The position numbers and the translations under genes are program-made. Positions 55,094-63,349 of a stretch of DNA of 64,000 bases are shown here, in pieces (position 1 is the first letter of the stretch; each line of letters starts with the position of its first letter). Location: NCBI RefSeq assembly GCF_900129125.1, contig NZ_FQVJ01000008.1, forward strand, positions 1 through 64,000, in the 5' to 3' direction. This DNA is from Acidocella aminolytica 101 = DSM 11237. Its GTDB lineage: Bacteria > Pseudomonadota > Alphaproteobacteria > Acetobacterales > Acetobacteraceae. The notes under the pieces were generated by a model. That model did not search any database. It was not told the DNA's origin and was given only the letters and a program-made list of their open reading frames with translations.

Positions 55094-55339
55094 GTGGCGA
55101 GTATCACCATTCGTAACTTCGATGAGGGGCTGAAATCGCGTTTGCGTATTCAGGCGGCTGTGCACGGCCGGTCGATGGAGGATGAGGCACGGGACATCTT
55201 GCGCTCTGCCCTCAACCGGCAACCCCAGCCCGCGGCCAATCTGGCCCAGGCCATTCGCGGCCGATTTGCCGCCCTGGGAGGTGTTGATCTGCCTCTGGCA
55301 CCGCGTGAACCGATGCGTGAACCGCCGGTATTTGATTGA
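55094..55339 (+). CDS. fitA: FitA-like ribbon-helix-helix antitoxin
   Basis: An 81-residue protein: the RHH DNA-binding strand ASITIRNFDEGLKSRLRIQA, the helix GRSMEDEARDILRSAL, and a C-terminal toxin-binding tail ending EPPVFD. It should neutralise the PIN toxin and repress the operon. GTG 55094 has GGAGG 9 bases upstream. The stop overlaps the toxin ATG by one base (TGATG). Confidence 0.88.
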   Translation: MASITIRNFDEGLKSRLRIQAAVHGRSMEDEARDILRSALNRQPQPAANLAQAIRGRFAALGGVDLPLAPREPMREPPVFD

Positions 55340-55758
55340 TGATCCTCCTCGACACCAACGTCGTCTCGGAACTGATGCGCCCGGCGCCCGCACCGGCCGT
55401 CATGTCCTGGCTTGCCGCACAGCCCGCAGCCAGCTTGTTCATTTCCGCCGTCACGGAGGCTGAGTTGCGTTACGGCGCCACGCTGCTCCCTGAGGGGCGG
55501 AGACGGGCAGACCTTATGGCGGCCGTCGATGCGATGCTTGCCGAGGATTTCACCGGACGCATTCTGCCCTTTGACAGCGCGGCGGCGGTCGCATACGCGG
55601 CCATCGCCGCCGGCCGCCGGCAAGAAGGGAAGCCGATTTCCCAATTCGATGCACAGATCGTGGCTATCGCCCAGTCGCGCGGCGCAGAGCTTGCCACCCG
55701 CAATGTGAGCGATTTTGAGGGCTGTGAGGTCGAGGTTATCAATCCCTGGACAGAATAG
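55339..55758 (+). CDS. fitB: FitB-like PIN-domain ribonuclease toxin
   Basis: A 139-residue PIN nuclease with all acidic residues: MILLDTNVVSELMRP (Asp5), SAVTEAELRYGATLLP (Glu), PISQFDAQIVAIAQ (Asp) and ELATRNVSDFEG (Asp). VapC/FitB toxins cleave RNA, often tRNA. It forms an operon with fitA. The last 20 bases overlap the convergent RHH gene. Confidence 0.9.
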   Translation: MILLDTNVVSELMRPAPAPAVMSWLAAQPAASLFISAVTEAELRYGATLLPEGRRRADLMAAVDAMLAEDFTGRILPFDSAAAVAYAAIAAGRRQEGKPISQFDAQIVAIAQSRGAELATRNVSDFEGCEVEVINPWTE

Positions 55759-56008
55759 GGTGACGGGGGCCACGCGCAGCGGCAACGGCTTCGTCGAGCA
55801 GGTTGTTCAGCGCATCCGGCGCCAGATCAGAAAATTTGTCCTGCACCTCAGCCATGGTTCGGTCCAGGATGCGCCATTTGACGGCATCCTCGATAAATTT
55901 GGACAAATCCCCCTTATTCATCCCTCGCTGGGCGAGAAAGCTGCGGACCGAAATGTCGGTATCCTTCGACACGGATACCGTCCAGCGGGTCATGGTGTCG
56001 TTGGGCAT
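55739..56008 (-). CDS. Orphan ribbon-helix-helix repressor/antitoxin
   Basis: An 89-residue protein with an RHH-like strand MTRWTVSVSKDTDISVRSFL and helices AQRGMNKGDLSKFIEDAVKW. Such proteins usually precede a PIN toxin gene, but here the downstream DNA is the opposite-strand fitB, so no partner is left. ATG 56008 has AGGAGTGACC upstream. A 33-bp inverted repeat covering the ribosome site lies immediately before it. Confidence 0.75.
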   Translation of the reverse strand: MPNDTMTRWTVSVSKDTDISVRSFLAQRGMNKGDLSKFIEDAVKWRILDRTMAEVQDKFSDLAPDALNNLLDEAVAAARGPRHPILSRD

Positions 56009-56015
56009 GGTCACT

Positions 56016-56048
56016 CCTGTAGATGAGCGCTTATCGCTCACCTACAGG
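56016..56048. promoter_or_regulatory. Operator of the RHH gene, 14-bp arms
   Basis: The arms CCTGTAGATGAGCG and CGCTCACCTACAGG are complementary at 13 of 14 positions with a 5-base spacer. The inner end starts 8 bases upstream of the RHH start and overlaps its Shine-Dalgarno region, so the protein may control transcription; an mRNA hairpin could also hide the ribosome site. Confidence 0.6.
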
Positions 56049-56193
56049 ACATGGTTTCCCCAAATATGCAAAACGGAGATACACCGTGCGGCGATTGCGG
56101 CCCTATTCACCGCAAGCTCTGCGGCGAATAACCATCAGGCGGTAATGCGGATCACGCTATGTTGGTAAAAAACCAAATGTAACCGAGCATTTT

Positions 56194-57516
56194 TCAAGAA
56201 TCTACGGGACTGATGAGTTCGCCATCATCCCCCAGCCCACCTTCATCCATTGCAGCATCGAGCTGATCAACGGCCTCAGCATTCCGTATCGTGCTATTCG
56301 CCTGGTTCTTAATTTCATTAACTGCCAGTTCGAGCCCCCAATGGCCCCCGGCGGGCATCGCCGCAACCGCCGCTGCCGCATTATCGACCTTGGCTATAAC
56401 CTGGTTCGCGAGTTTAACGACGCGCTGCACGACCATTCGCTTGTTGAACCCGCACGCTTCAGCCAGTCTCTCCCAGTGCCGGCGATACAAATGCCGCCCC
56501 CGGCGTTGGCCGCCGATTTCCTGGGCCATGTTCTTTGTGATGTTGTCCCAGACACGAGCGCACATAAGATCATAGAGGGGGGCCAGCCGGGCGCCGTTAT
56601 GGTCAATCAGGATTGAATAATTCTTGGCATGGCTATCGACGTTCGTGATCAGCACATTGAATATCGCCGCGTCCAGGAGAGCTAGTCGGTCTCTTGGCGG
56701 CAAAAACCGTGCGGCGACATCGAACAGGTCCGGCAGGCTGGGGCCGCGCAGACCGGACTGGTTATGTTCATATTTCGATGCTGGCGGTTTGCCGCTAGCC
56801 TGACAGAAATCCTCCTGGTGCAGCCTGATCCATTCATCATGCTTCAACATCCGGTCATACCGTTCGACAAGCAAATAGGATCGCGCCCCCGCCCGCCCGG
56901 TCGTAACGCTTGCCGCGTTCAGCCCCAGCAATCTCGCGAGCGTGAGGCATAAAGCCTCGTTCTGCACACTTCCTTCCAGTCGGGAATTGTCGGGCTTCAG
57001 GATGTGGGTGGACGGGTGGTTGTTCAGCGGAATCGCGATTGCGCCGCCCACGAGTACAACAGGCAGCTTCTCCTGTGCCCCGGCCAGGCTCATTGATACG
57101 CCTTCCGTCTCAACCAAGAACGGCCTCTTCGGCAGATCATTGATGATCCGCTCCAACTGGTTGCCGGTAGGCTTCGAATAACGCGGCTCCCCTCGTTTGG
57201 CGGGACCGCCAAAACTCAATGCGCCAGCGGTATCTCGGCCGACCCTGTCCAGAATGCCGAGAACATCACCGGGGGAGACGCCTGCTGTTCTTCCGATCAT
57301 TGTCAGCGCATGGCCTTCCGGCAGCAGGTTGGTCAGCCAGGGCGTGAAGAGGGCCGGTGGCATGCCCGCGGCACTCAGCGGAGCCAGCACAGAAATCGGG
57401 AAGGCTGAGGCTGACAAGCGCCATGCCTCGGCATAAGTGAACGACAACAAGCCATCCGGGTTTGCCTGGATTTCGCCGACAAGCAGGGTCTCATAGAAGA
57501 CCGGCGTGGCTGCCAT
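56194..57516 (-). CDS. hipA: HipA-like serine/threonine kinase toxin
   Basis: A 440-residue HipA: N-terminal domain (YETLLVGEIQANPDGLLSFT), then the kinase with SLAGAQEKLPVVLVGG (phosphate-binding loop), THILKPDNSRLEGSVQNEAL (ATP-binding Lys), NVDSHAKNYSILI (catalytic Asp and Asn) and LAPLYDLMCARV (metal-binding Asp). HipA kinases phosphorylate tRNA synthetases or other targets and induce dormancy. Its start shares a base with the hipB stop. The C-terminus carries an acidic tail. Confidence 0.9.
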   Translation of the reverse strand: MAATPVFYETLLVGEIQANPDGLLSFTYAEAWRLSASAFPISVLAPLSAAGMPPALFTPWLTNLLPEGHALTMIGRTAGVSPGDVLGILDRVGRDTAGALSFGGPAKRGEPRYSKPTGNQLERIINDLPKRPFLVETEGVSMSLAGAQEKLPVVLVGGAIAIPLNNHPSTHILKPDNSRLEGSVQNEALCLTLARLLGLNAASVTTGRAGARSYLLVERYDRMLKHDEWIRLHQEDFCQASGKPPASKYEHNQSGLRGPSLPDLFDVAARFLPPRDRLALLDAAIFNVLITNVDSHAKNYSILIDHNGARLAPLYDLMCARVWDNITKNMAQEIGGQRRGRHLYRRHWERLAEACGFNKRMVVQRVVKLANQVIAKVDNAAAAVAAMPAGGHWGLELAVNEIKNQANSTIRNAEAVDQLDAAMDEGGLGDDGELISPVDS

Positions 57517-57749
57517 TATGGCACGTCCGACAAATCAGCATTCGTGCTGGCGGCCGTCATCTCTATGCCGAGGGCTTTCCCGACCCTCAAGGCCATGCCC
57601 AGTCGGCAGGACGCTTTGCCCGCTTCAAGGTCAATGATGAAGCGCAGGCCGGTGCCGGAGATCAAGGCAAGCTCGGCCTGGGTCAGCCCAGCCTTGCGCC
57701 GGTTGGCCCGGACCATATCTCCAAATGCTTTTGCCAGATCGTCAGTCAT
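57516..57749 (-). CDS. hipB: HipB-like XRE antitoxin
   Basis: A 77-residue Cro/C1-type protein: MTDDLAKAFGDMVRANRRKA, HTH GLTQAELALISGTGLRFIID and LEAGKASCRLGMALRVGKAL. It binds HipA and represses the operon. One-base overlap with hipA. Three palindromic motifs lie in the next 130 bases upstream. Confidence 0.88.
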   Translation of the reverse strand: MTDDLAKAFGDMVRANRRKAGLTQAELALISGTGLRFIIDLEAGKASCRLGMALRVGKALGIEMTAASTNADLSDVP

Positions 57750-57763
57750 GCAACGTCAAAAAA

Positions 57764-57777
57764 TTCCCGATCGGGAA
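57764..57777. promoter_or_regulatory. HipB operator site 1
   Basis: The perfect palindrome TTCCCGATCGGGAA lies 15 bases upstream of the hipB ATG. Confidence 0.6.
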
Positions 57778-57816
57778 CATGCTCCTGGTTTCTCTGGATT
57801 TCAAGGTAAATATGCC

Positions 57817-57830
57817 AGATCGGGAATATT
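57817..57830. promoter_or_regulatory. HipB operator site 2 (half-conserved)
   Basis: AGATCGGGAATATT repeats the right half-site GATCGGGAA, about 53 bases from site 1, with a degenerate left half. Confidence 0.45.
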
Positions 57831-57865
57831 TTGATAAATTGTGCCTCGGAAGCGGCAAAATACGC

Positions 57866-57881
57866 GCGATCGGAATATCGC
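57866..57881. promoter_or_regulatory. HipB operator site 3 (variant)
   Basis: GCGATCGGAATATCGC has 5-bp inverted arms and keeps GATCGG. Spacing of about 50 bp from site 2 continues the array. Confidence 0.4.
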
Positions 57882-57891
57882 GGTGCGAGGC

Positions 57892-60276
57892 TTATCTCCC
57901 CAATCTCGGCCCCCTTGGCCTGAGCGTGTTTCGCAGTTCCTGGGCTTTTCTTATTTCCTCGGCCTGCCGTGCCTGCTCGGCTTGCGCAGCGATCAGCGTC
58001 TCCCGGCCCTTCGCCAAGGACGCGCGCAGTTTCTGGTCGGTTGTCAAGCCGGAGCGCGCGCGGTTCGACTGAGCGGCCTCGAACCGCAGTGAGGCCCCCT
58101 TATCCTCCCGCTGCCGCATGATCTGCCCGGTCAGAATGGTCAGGTTAGGGGCCAACTCGCGCGGCACGAAGAGCCGGTAATCCTCCCGGTGCCGTGTGCC
58201 GATGACATAGGCCGCGCGGGCATCCCAGGCATAGGAATTGTCGTAGACGGCCGCCGTTGTGGGCTGCGTCTTACCCTGGCCCTTGTAGCCCGTGCCGCTA
58301 TAGCCCAGTCCCCATTTGTCGTATTTCACGGGGTCAAAGGCGACGATCGCGCCGTCATCCTTCATGATTTCCATGCGCCTCGGTGCCACGGCTTTGACGG
58401 TGCCAAACTCCGATGTCGTCACGCCGAGCTGCCGGTCGGTCTCGTAAAATTGCACCCGCTCTCCGGCGGCAATCGACACGTCACCGCGCACCGTCTTGAA
58501 TTCATGCGCCTGGATCGGATTGCCCTTCACGGAAAGGTCGGCCCGTCGCCGCTGCTGTTCAGCCCGGTTCAGCTCCTCCACTTCCTTGTTGGTGCTGGCA
58601 TAGAGGAAGCTCGGCCGGTCGATTGACGCCTGCGCCGCCACCGCGCGTTGTCGCGCATCGGCCAGGCTGTCACACCAGACAATCTGGCCTCGCCGGTCAT
58701 ACGCCTCCAGCGCGGTATGAATATCGCCCCGCGCAAAATCCTCGCTGGCTTTGGCCTGGTATTGCTGGCGCTGTCTGAGCACGGTTTTGAGCTCGGCCGC
58801 GCCGTGGCGGTTGACCAGCTCCGTGAACATCCCGCCCCGCGCCACCGACGCGAATTGCCGGTCATCGCCCGCCAGGATCAACCTGGCTCCACTCTGCTCG
58901 GCGCCCTTCAGCAGCTTCGCCATGATGGCGTTATCCATCATGCCCGCCTCGTCCACCATCACGACGGTCTTGCGATCCCAGCGCGATGGGTCACGCTCCA
59001 GCTGTCCCAGCTCGCGATGTAAAGTCGCGGCATGGCCGTAGCCGTCCTTGCGCAAATCCGCGACGACGGCATTGGTCGGGGCCAGGCCGATCACGCGATA
59101 CCCCTCCGCCTCGAATGCGTGCCGGGCCGCATTCAAGGTATGGCTCTTCCCCGTCCCGGCCCGGCCGATGACGATGCTGATCTGCCGGCCGTCCGTGACG
59201 TGCTCGGCCGCCGCGCGCTGCTCCGCTGTCAACTCGGCGCGCGCCAGTTCTGCGCGGCCGGCGCGACCAAGTGGCCGGCCGGATGACTCGCTAATGCGCT
59301 CAGCGGCGCCGATGATCGCCAGCTCCTCGTCGCGGACCTCGCGTGTGGTCCAGCCGATCTCATCGCGGCCATCGGCAAGCAGTGGCACAACATCGGCATG
59401 ACCAATGATCCGGGCTTCCAGTGACGCGCGCTGCTCGCCCTCCAGCCCAGATTTGTTCAAAGCCTGGCGCAGATCGCGCGCCGTAAAAATGGCTTTCTGC
59501 GCGGTGAGGCGGAGCAAAATTTCGTCCGGGTCGCGCAGCTTCGCCTGCTCGGCGGTTGCATTGGCGCGGGCGATTTCCGCTCGGTCGGCGATGACTTGCT
59601 CATTCAAAAGCTGGCCGCGCGTGTAATGCTCCTCCGGCACCGTTCGGCGCTCGCGGATGTCTGCGGTGATCCCCAACCGCTCGAAATGTTCCCTCTGGAA
59701 TTCGGCCCATCTGGTGTCCCAATTCTCGGCTTCGCTGATAAAATGGTTTGCCCCCTTACTGGCAAAGTCGGGGTTCATGGCGCGGGCCTTCTTGCCAAAC
59801 CCTCCGCCTTCCAAGGTGCGCGTGCTGATCAGCAGATGCGCGTGCGGGTTATTCTCTTCCCGGTGGATCGCCCATTCCACCACGACGCCATGTTTCTGCG
59901 GGTCGATCTCGCGTGCCACGAATTCCAGCAGCATGGCTTTGCGCTGCTCGGGCGAAGCCTCGCGCGGCAGGGCGATGGTCATGTGCTTGGCGATTTGCCC
60001 GTTCTTCTTCCAGCGTAGCTCCCCGGTCTGCCGGTCGATCGTCTGCTCGGCGCGCTCCGCCACCCGCCAGATCTGTGCCGCGTCGGCGGCCCACTCCGGC
60101 GCATGGACGGGCAGGATCATGCCACGGGCTTCCAACTCATCGGCCTTATGCGCAAAATTGAACGGAGTGCCGCTTTGGTCGAGGCGGGCATCGCGGGCGA
60201 TATAAGCCGACAGGCCGGTGGCGCTGCTGCCCGCTCCGGCTTTGACGATCTCGACGCGGACAAACCGGCTCGCCAT
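57892..60276 (-). CDS. traA: Ti-type conjugative relaxase-helicase TraA
   Basis: A 794-residue MobA/MobL-family relaxase fused to a helicase. The N-terminal relaxase has SSATGLSAYIARDAR and the metal-binding HxH in NPHAHLLISTR (residues 145-147). The helicase half has Walker A GRAGTGKS (371-378), VVMVDEAGMMD, ILAGDDRQF and a UvrD-like C-terminal segment ending in an Arg/Ala-rich tail. It nicks oriT and unwinds DNA for transfer. It is shorter than Ti TraA (about 1,100). Divergent from traD/traG with an oriT-like repeat between, as in Ti plasmids. Confidence 0.88.
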   Translation of the reverse strand: MASRFVRVEIVKAGAGSSATGLSAYIARDARLDQSGTPFNFAHKADELEARGMILPVHAPEWAADAAQIWRVAERAEQTIDRQTGELRWKKNGQIAKHMTIALPREASPEQRKAMLLEFVAREIDPQKHGVVVEWAIHREENNPHAHLLISTRTLEGGGFGKKARAMNPDFASKGANHFISEAENWDTRWAEFQREHFERLGITADIRERRTVPEEHYTRGQLLNEQVIADRAEIARANATAEQAKLRDPDEILLRLTAQKAIFTARDLRQALNKSGLEGEQRASLEARIIGHADVVPLLADGRDEIGWTTREVRDEELAIIGAAERISESSGRPLGRAGRAELARAELTAEQRAAAEHVTDGRQISIVIGRAGTGKSHTLNAARHAFEAEGYRVIGLAPTNAVVADLRKDGYGHAATLHRELGQLERDPSRWDRKTVVMVDEAGMMDNAIMAKLLKGAEQSGARLILAGDDRQFASVARGGMFTELVNRHGAAELKTVLRQRQQYQAKASEDFARGDIHTALEAYDRRGQIVWCDSLADARQRAVAAQASIDRPSFLYASTNKEVEELNRAEQQRRRADLSVKGNPIQAHEFKTVRGDVSIAAGERVQFYETDRQLGVTTSEFGTVKAVAPRRMEIMKDDGAIVAFDPVKYDKWGLGYSGTGYKGQGKTQPTTAAVYDNSYAWDARAAYVIGTRHREDYRLFVPRELAPNLTILTGQIMRQREDKGASLRFEAAQSNRARSGLTTDQKLRASLAKGRETLIAAQAEQARQAEEIRKAQELRNTLRPRGPRLGR

Positions 60277-60390
60277 CGCTATCCTTCCTATGCGCCTTCC
60301 TTTCCGGCCGGCGCTTTAACCCCCGCGCCGTGCCGGGACAGGTCCGCGGTCGACGATTCGGCTGGTGGTGCGGTGGCATCACCCTCAACC

Positions 60391-60411
60391 ACGTTTTGCG
60401 CAGCAAAACGT
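60391..60411. other. Candidate oriT inverted repeat
   Basis: ACGTTTTG-CGCAG-CAAAACGT is a perfect 8-bp inverted repeat with a 5-base loop, followed by ATATTGAGCC. Rhizobial/Ti Q-type oriTs have an inverted repeat with ACGT ends followed by a TATAATTGCGCC-like nick region. Its position between traA and traD supports oriT. The nic site is not proven. Confidence 0.6.
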
Positions 60412-60569
60412 ATATTGAGCCTAGACTGATTTTCTGCGGGCGCGTCTGTCTTCAGGGTGACCCGAACATGAAGAGTCGTTCAGCCTGATTGTATTAAGTT
60501 TACATTGTTCTCACGAAAATTGTAGCCGTTTTCTGTTCCGTTGTTTTTGCCAGTTTTTGGAGACAGAAC

Positions 60570-61115
60570 ATGGCAGGATTCGATGAGGCCGCGCTACGGC
60601 GCCTGGAAGAGCTGGTCGCCAAGTCAAAGGGGGGCAACAAACTGCCAGCACCCGAGGCGCTGGAACTGAAAGAGCTGAAGCTGCTGCGCCAGACGGCCGA
60701 GATTGCCACGCGCCGAGCCAGCATAGCTGTTGCCAAACGCAAGATCGAGGACCGGGAGAAATACCGGGTGGGTGGCCTTGCCGTGGCCGCCGGGCTGAGC
60801 CGGTGGAATGATGATGAGTTGAAAGGCGGGTTCGCCATGTTGGCCGAACTGGCCGATACGGCAAGGGCCGAGTTGGGCGCGAACGGCAAGCAGGCGAGGG
60901 CGGCGGAAGCCGCTAAAACCGTGCTGGTGCCGCTGCGCGTGTCCTTTGGGGAGGCGCCCGATGAGTCCGTGCTGACCGCCTTGAAGAAGCGCGGCTTCAA
61001 ATGGAACGCGGCGGCCAAGGCGTGGGATGGTACCGGAGAGCCCGCCGACATTCAAAGCGAGGCCGAACTTGGCGGCGGATTGGTCGAGCCGTTGCCGCTG
61101 GCGCTACGGGAATAG
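60570..61115 (+). CDS. traD: Conjugal transfer TraD-like accessory protein
   Basis: A 181-residue protein. The middle EKYRVGGLAVAAGLSRWNDD followed by ELKGGFAMLAELAD matches the TraC/TraD family (Ti type, normally about 70-100 residues), which assists the relaxosome. A C-terminal extension (VLTALKKRGFKWNAAAKAWD) resembles a small module found in plasmid proteins. A weak AAGGAGAC-like site precedes ATG 60570. First gene of the operon with traG; the symbol is tentative. Confidence 0.65.
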   Translation: MAGFDEAALRRLEELVAKSKGGNKLPAPEALELKELKLLRQTAEIATRRASIAVAKRKIEDREKYRVGGLAVAAGLSRWNDDELKGGFAMLAELADTARAELGANGKQARAAEAAKTVLVPLRVSFGEAPDESVLTALKKRGFKWNAAAKAWDGTGEPADIQSEAELGGGLVEPLPLALRE

Positions 61116-61145
61116 GCCCATGTCAGTCCTGATGGGGTCCGGCAT

Positions 61146-61637
61146 ATGAGCGGAGCGGATGACGGCGACGAAGCCGCGGGTCCTGGGCGGCGAGATTTAG
61201 ACGTGGGGGAGGGGGCCTATTGGCGGCGACTGGCGGGGCAGGTTGACGCAAGCCAAGCGGCCGGGCCGCATCGGGGGCCAGAAATGCCCGATCTTCCAAA
61301 AAAGACCGATCTGCCGGAAAATCTCGATATCACAGACCCCACGGTGGCGATCGTGCAGACATTGCTGGACAATGTGGCCATTACCAAGGAATTGAAAGAC
61401 GAATCCGCGGCAGCGCGCAGGGCCATGGCCGATTCCATGCGCAAGTCAGCCCTTCAGGCCGATGCCATGTCTGCCGATATGCGCTCGGTGACCATCGCGC
61501 TCCAGCGCCTAGCCGGGCAGCAGCCAACCAAATGGGACCGCTATATCTGGGCGGGGGTCGGCTTCGTTCTGGGCGTCGTCGTGACGGATGCGAGCTTCAC
61601 GACGTTTCCAGCCCTCTGGCACCAGCTCTTTGGGTAA
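61146..61637 (+). CDS. Hypothetical membrane-anchored protein of the transfer region
   Basis: A 163-residue protein with an acidic N-terminus (MSGADDGDEAAGPGRRDLDV), a helical, coiled-coil-prone middle (TLLDNVAITKELKDESAAAR) and one C-terminal membrane segment (WAGVGFVLGVVVTDASF). Not recognised. Position between traD and traG suggests a small accessory protein of the coupling protein or relaxosome. Confidence 0.65.
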   Translation: MSGADDGDEAAGPGRRDLDVGEGAYWRRLAGQVDASQAAGPHRGPEMPDLPKKTDLPENLDITDPTVAIVQTLLDNVAITKELKDESAAARRAMADSMRKSALQADAMSADMRSVTIALQRLAGQQPTKWDRYIWAGVGFVLGVVVTDASFTTFPALWHQLFG

Positions 61638-63291
61638 GGTCGCACAAGCTTTTCGCAATTTGCTGTGGCAGACGCGCCGTAATCCAGGCTGGGCCGTCAA
61701 GGCGATTCTATTGAGCCCTTTATGGGCGCCACTCTATTTGCTGAAGACGATCCTTTGGATGATCCTGGCCATGACCCTGGTCGGCCTTGCCGGCGCGGGT
61801 GTCGTAACAGTCTTTCATCTCGATCACTCCAAGAGCGCCAATACCGTTTTCATCGGCGTGATGGTCATCGCGCTGCTCGTCGCTATGGTCTGGGGGCTCA
61901 CACGTCCGCTCCTTGAACATTTTGGAGACCGGGAAAGCGGCACCCATGGCACGGCGCGCTTTGCCACGGAGAAAGAGACCGCGCGCTTGACGCAAAATAG
62001 GCAAGGCCTCCTGCTTGGCCGCGATCTCAATTCCGGCAAGTTGCTGCGCTATGCCGGCCCCGCCCATTTGCTCACCATGGCGCCGACGCGCAGCGGCAAG
62101 GGCGTGGGCACCATCATCCCGAACCTCCTCACCCTCAATCGATCGGTGATCTGCATTGACCCGAAAGGCGAAAATACCCGGATCGCCGGGCGCACCCGTG
62201 GTTTGTTCGGCAAAGTGCATATCCTGGATCCGTTCGGTGTCACCGGCCGGGTCTCGGCGTCCTTCAATCCGCTGGCTTCGCTTGATGCGGCAAGTCTGGA
62301 CGTGGCGGAGGAAGCGGCCACTCTGGCCGATGCACTGGTTTATGACCCACCCGCTCAGGTGGCGGAAGCGCATTGGAATGAAGAAGCCAAGGCGCTGATC
62401 GCCGGATTCATTCTCTACATCGTCGCGCAGGAGCCGCCCGGCCGACGATCCCTCGCAATGCTGCGCGAGCATTTGACGGCAGCACCCGATGCGTTCGCGG
62501 ACTTGCTCGTGCAGATGCAAGGCACCACGGCCGCCGCGGGACTTATCGCACGGGCGGCCAACCGGCATCTCGGCAAGGACCATCGGGAAGCGGCTGGGGT
62601 GTTATCGGCCGCGCAGCGCCACACCCATTTCCTCGACAGCCCGCGTATGACGGCGGCGCTCGGCCATTCAGATTTTGCGTTTGGGGATTTAAAGGCCGAG
62701 ACCGCCACGGTGTTCCTCGTCCTACCGCCGGATCGCCTCGGCGCTTATGCGCGCTGGCTGCGTCTCATGGTGACGCAGAGCTTGCACGATATGACCCGCG
62801 CGCCAGGGCGACCTGCCGCGCCGGTGCTTTACCTCCTCGATGAGTTCGCCGCGCTCGGCCATCTGGCACCGGTCGAGCGGGCCATGGGGCTCATGGCCGG
62901 CTATGGCGTGCAGCTTTGGCCCATCCTCCAGGACATCCACCAGCTTCGCGCCAATTACGGTCAGAGTGCCGGAACCTTCCTCAGCAACGCCGGCGTCCTC
63001 CAGGTTTTTGGGGTCAATGACCATGACAGCGCACGTCTGGTCTCCGATCTGCTCGGCCAGGAAACCAGGGTGTTCGAGACCACCAGCCGCGATCCGAATC
63101 AGGGTTGGGCCAGCGATCGTTTGACTTTCTCCGAACAACATGCCGGCCGGGCGCTGCTCACCCCCGATGAGGTGCGCAACATGGCGCAAAGCAAGCAACT
63201 GCTTTTTCTCACCGGGCAAAGGCCGATCCTTGCCCGGAAGTTGCGATATTACGCGGACGCAGAATTTGCAGGAAAATTCGACAAGCCTTAG
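61630..63291 (+). CDS. traG: Type IV coupling protein TraG/VirD4
   Basis: A 553-residue (or 567 from ATG 61588) hexameric DNA pump. Two N-terminal membrane helices (YLLKTILWMILAMTLVGLAG; VFIGVMVIALLVAMVWGLT) precede Walker A APTRSGKGVGTIIPNLLTLN and Walker B VLYLLDEFAALGHLAPVER, with the family arginine region LGHSDFAFGDLKAETATVFL. It delivers the TraA-bound strand to a mating channel. TTG 61630, overlapping the previous gene by 8 bases, is the preferred start; upstream ATG 61588 is possible. Confidence 0.9.
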   Translation: MGKVAQAFRNLLWQTRRNPGWAVKAILLSPLWAPLYLLKTILWMILAMTLVGLAGAGVVTVFHLDHSKSANTVFIGVMVIALLVAMVWGLTRPLLEHFGDRESGTHGTARFATEKETARLTQNRQGLLLGRDLNSGKLLRYAGPAHLLTMAPTRSGKGVGTIIPNLLTLNRSVICIDPKGENTRIAGRTRGLFGKVHILDPFGVTGRVSASFNPLASLDAASLDVAEEAATLADALVYDPPAQVAEAHWNEEAKALIAGFILYIVAQEPPGRRSLAMLREHLTAAPDAFADLLVQMQGTTAAAGLIARAANRHLGKDHREAAGVLSAAQRHTHFLDSPRMTAALGHSDFAFGDLKAETATVFLVLPPDRLGAYARWLRLMVTQSLHDMTRAPGRPAAPVLYLLDEFAALGHLAPVERAMGLMAGYGVQLWPILQDIHQLRANYGQSAGTFLSNAGVLQVFGVNDHDSARLVSDLLGQETRVFETTSRDPNQGWASDRLTFSEQHAGRALLTPDEVRNMAQSKQLLFLTGQRPILARKLRYYADAEFAGKFDKP

Positions 63292-63308
63292 CCGATGCAA
63301 CGAAAATC

Positions 63309-63330
63309 GGGCGCCGTGAGGCGCCCGAAA
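63309..63330. terminator. Hairpin between traG and ardC
   Basis: A stem of about nine GC-rich pairs (TCGGGCGCC / GGCGCCCGA) with a four-base GTGA loop lies between the convergent traG and ardC-like genes. There is an A-run but no T-run on the plus side; it may terminate the minus-strand transcript. Confidence 0.55.
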
Positions 63331-63349
63331 AGTTTGGAAATGGGTTGCC

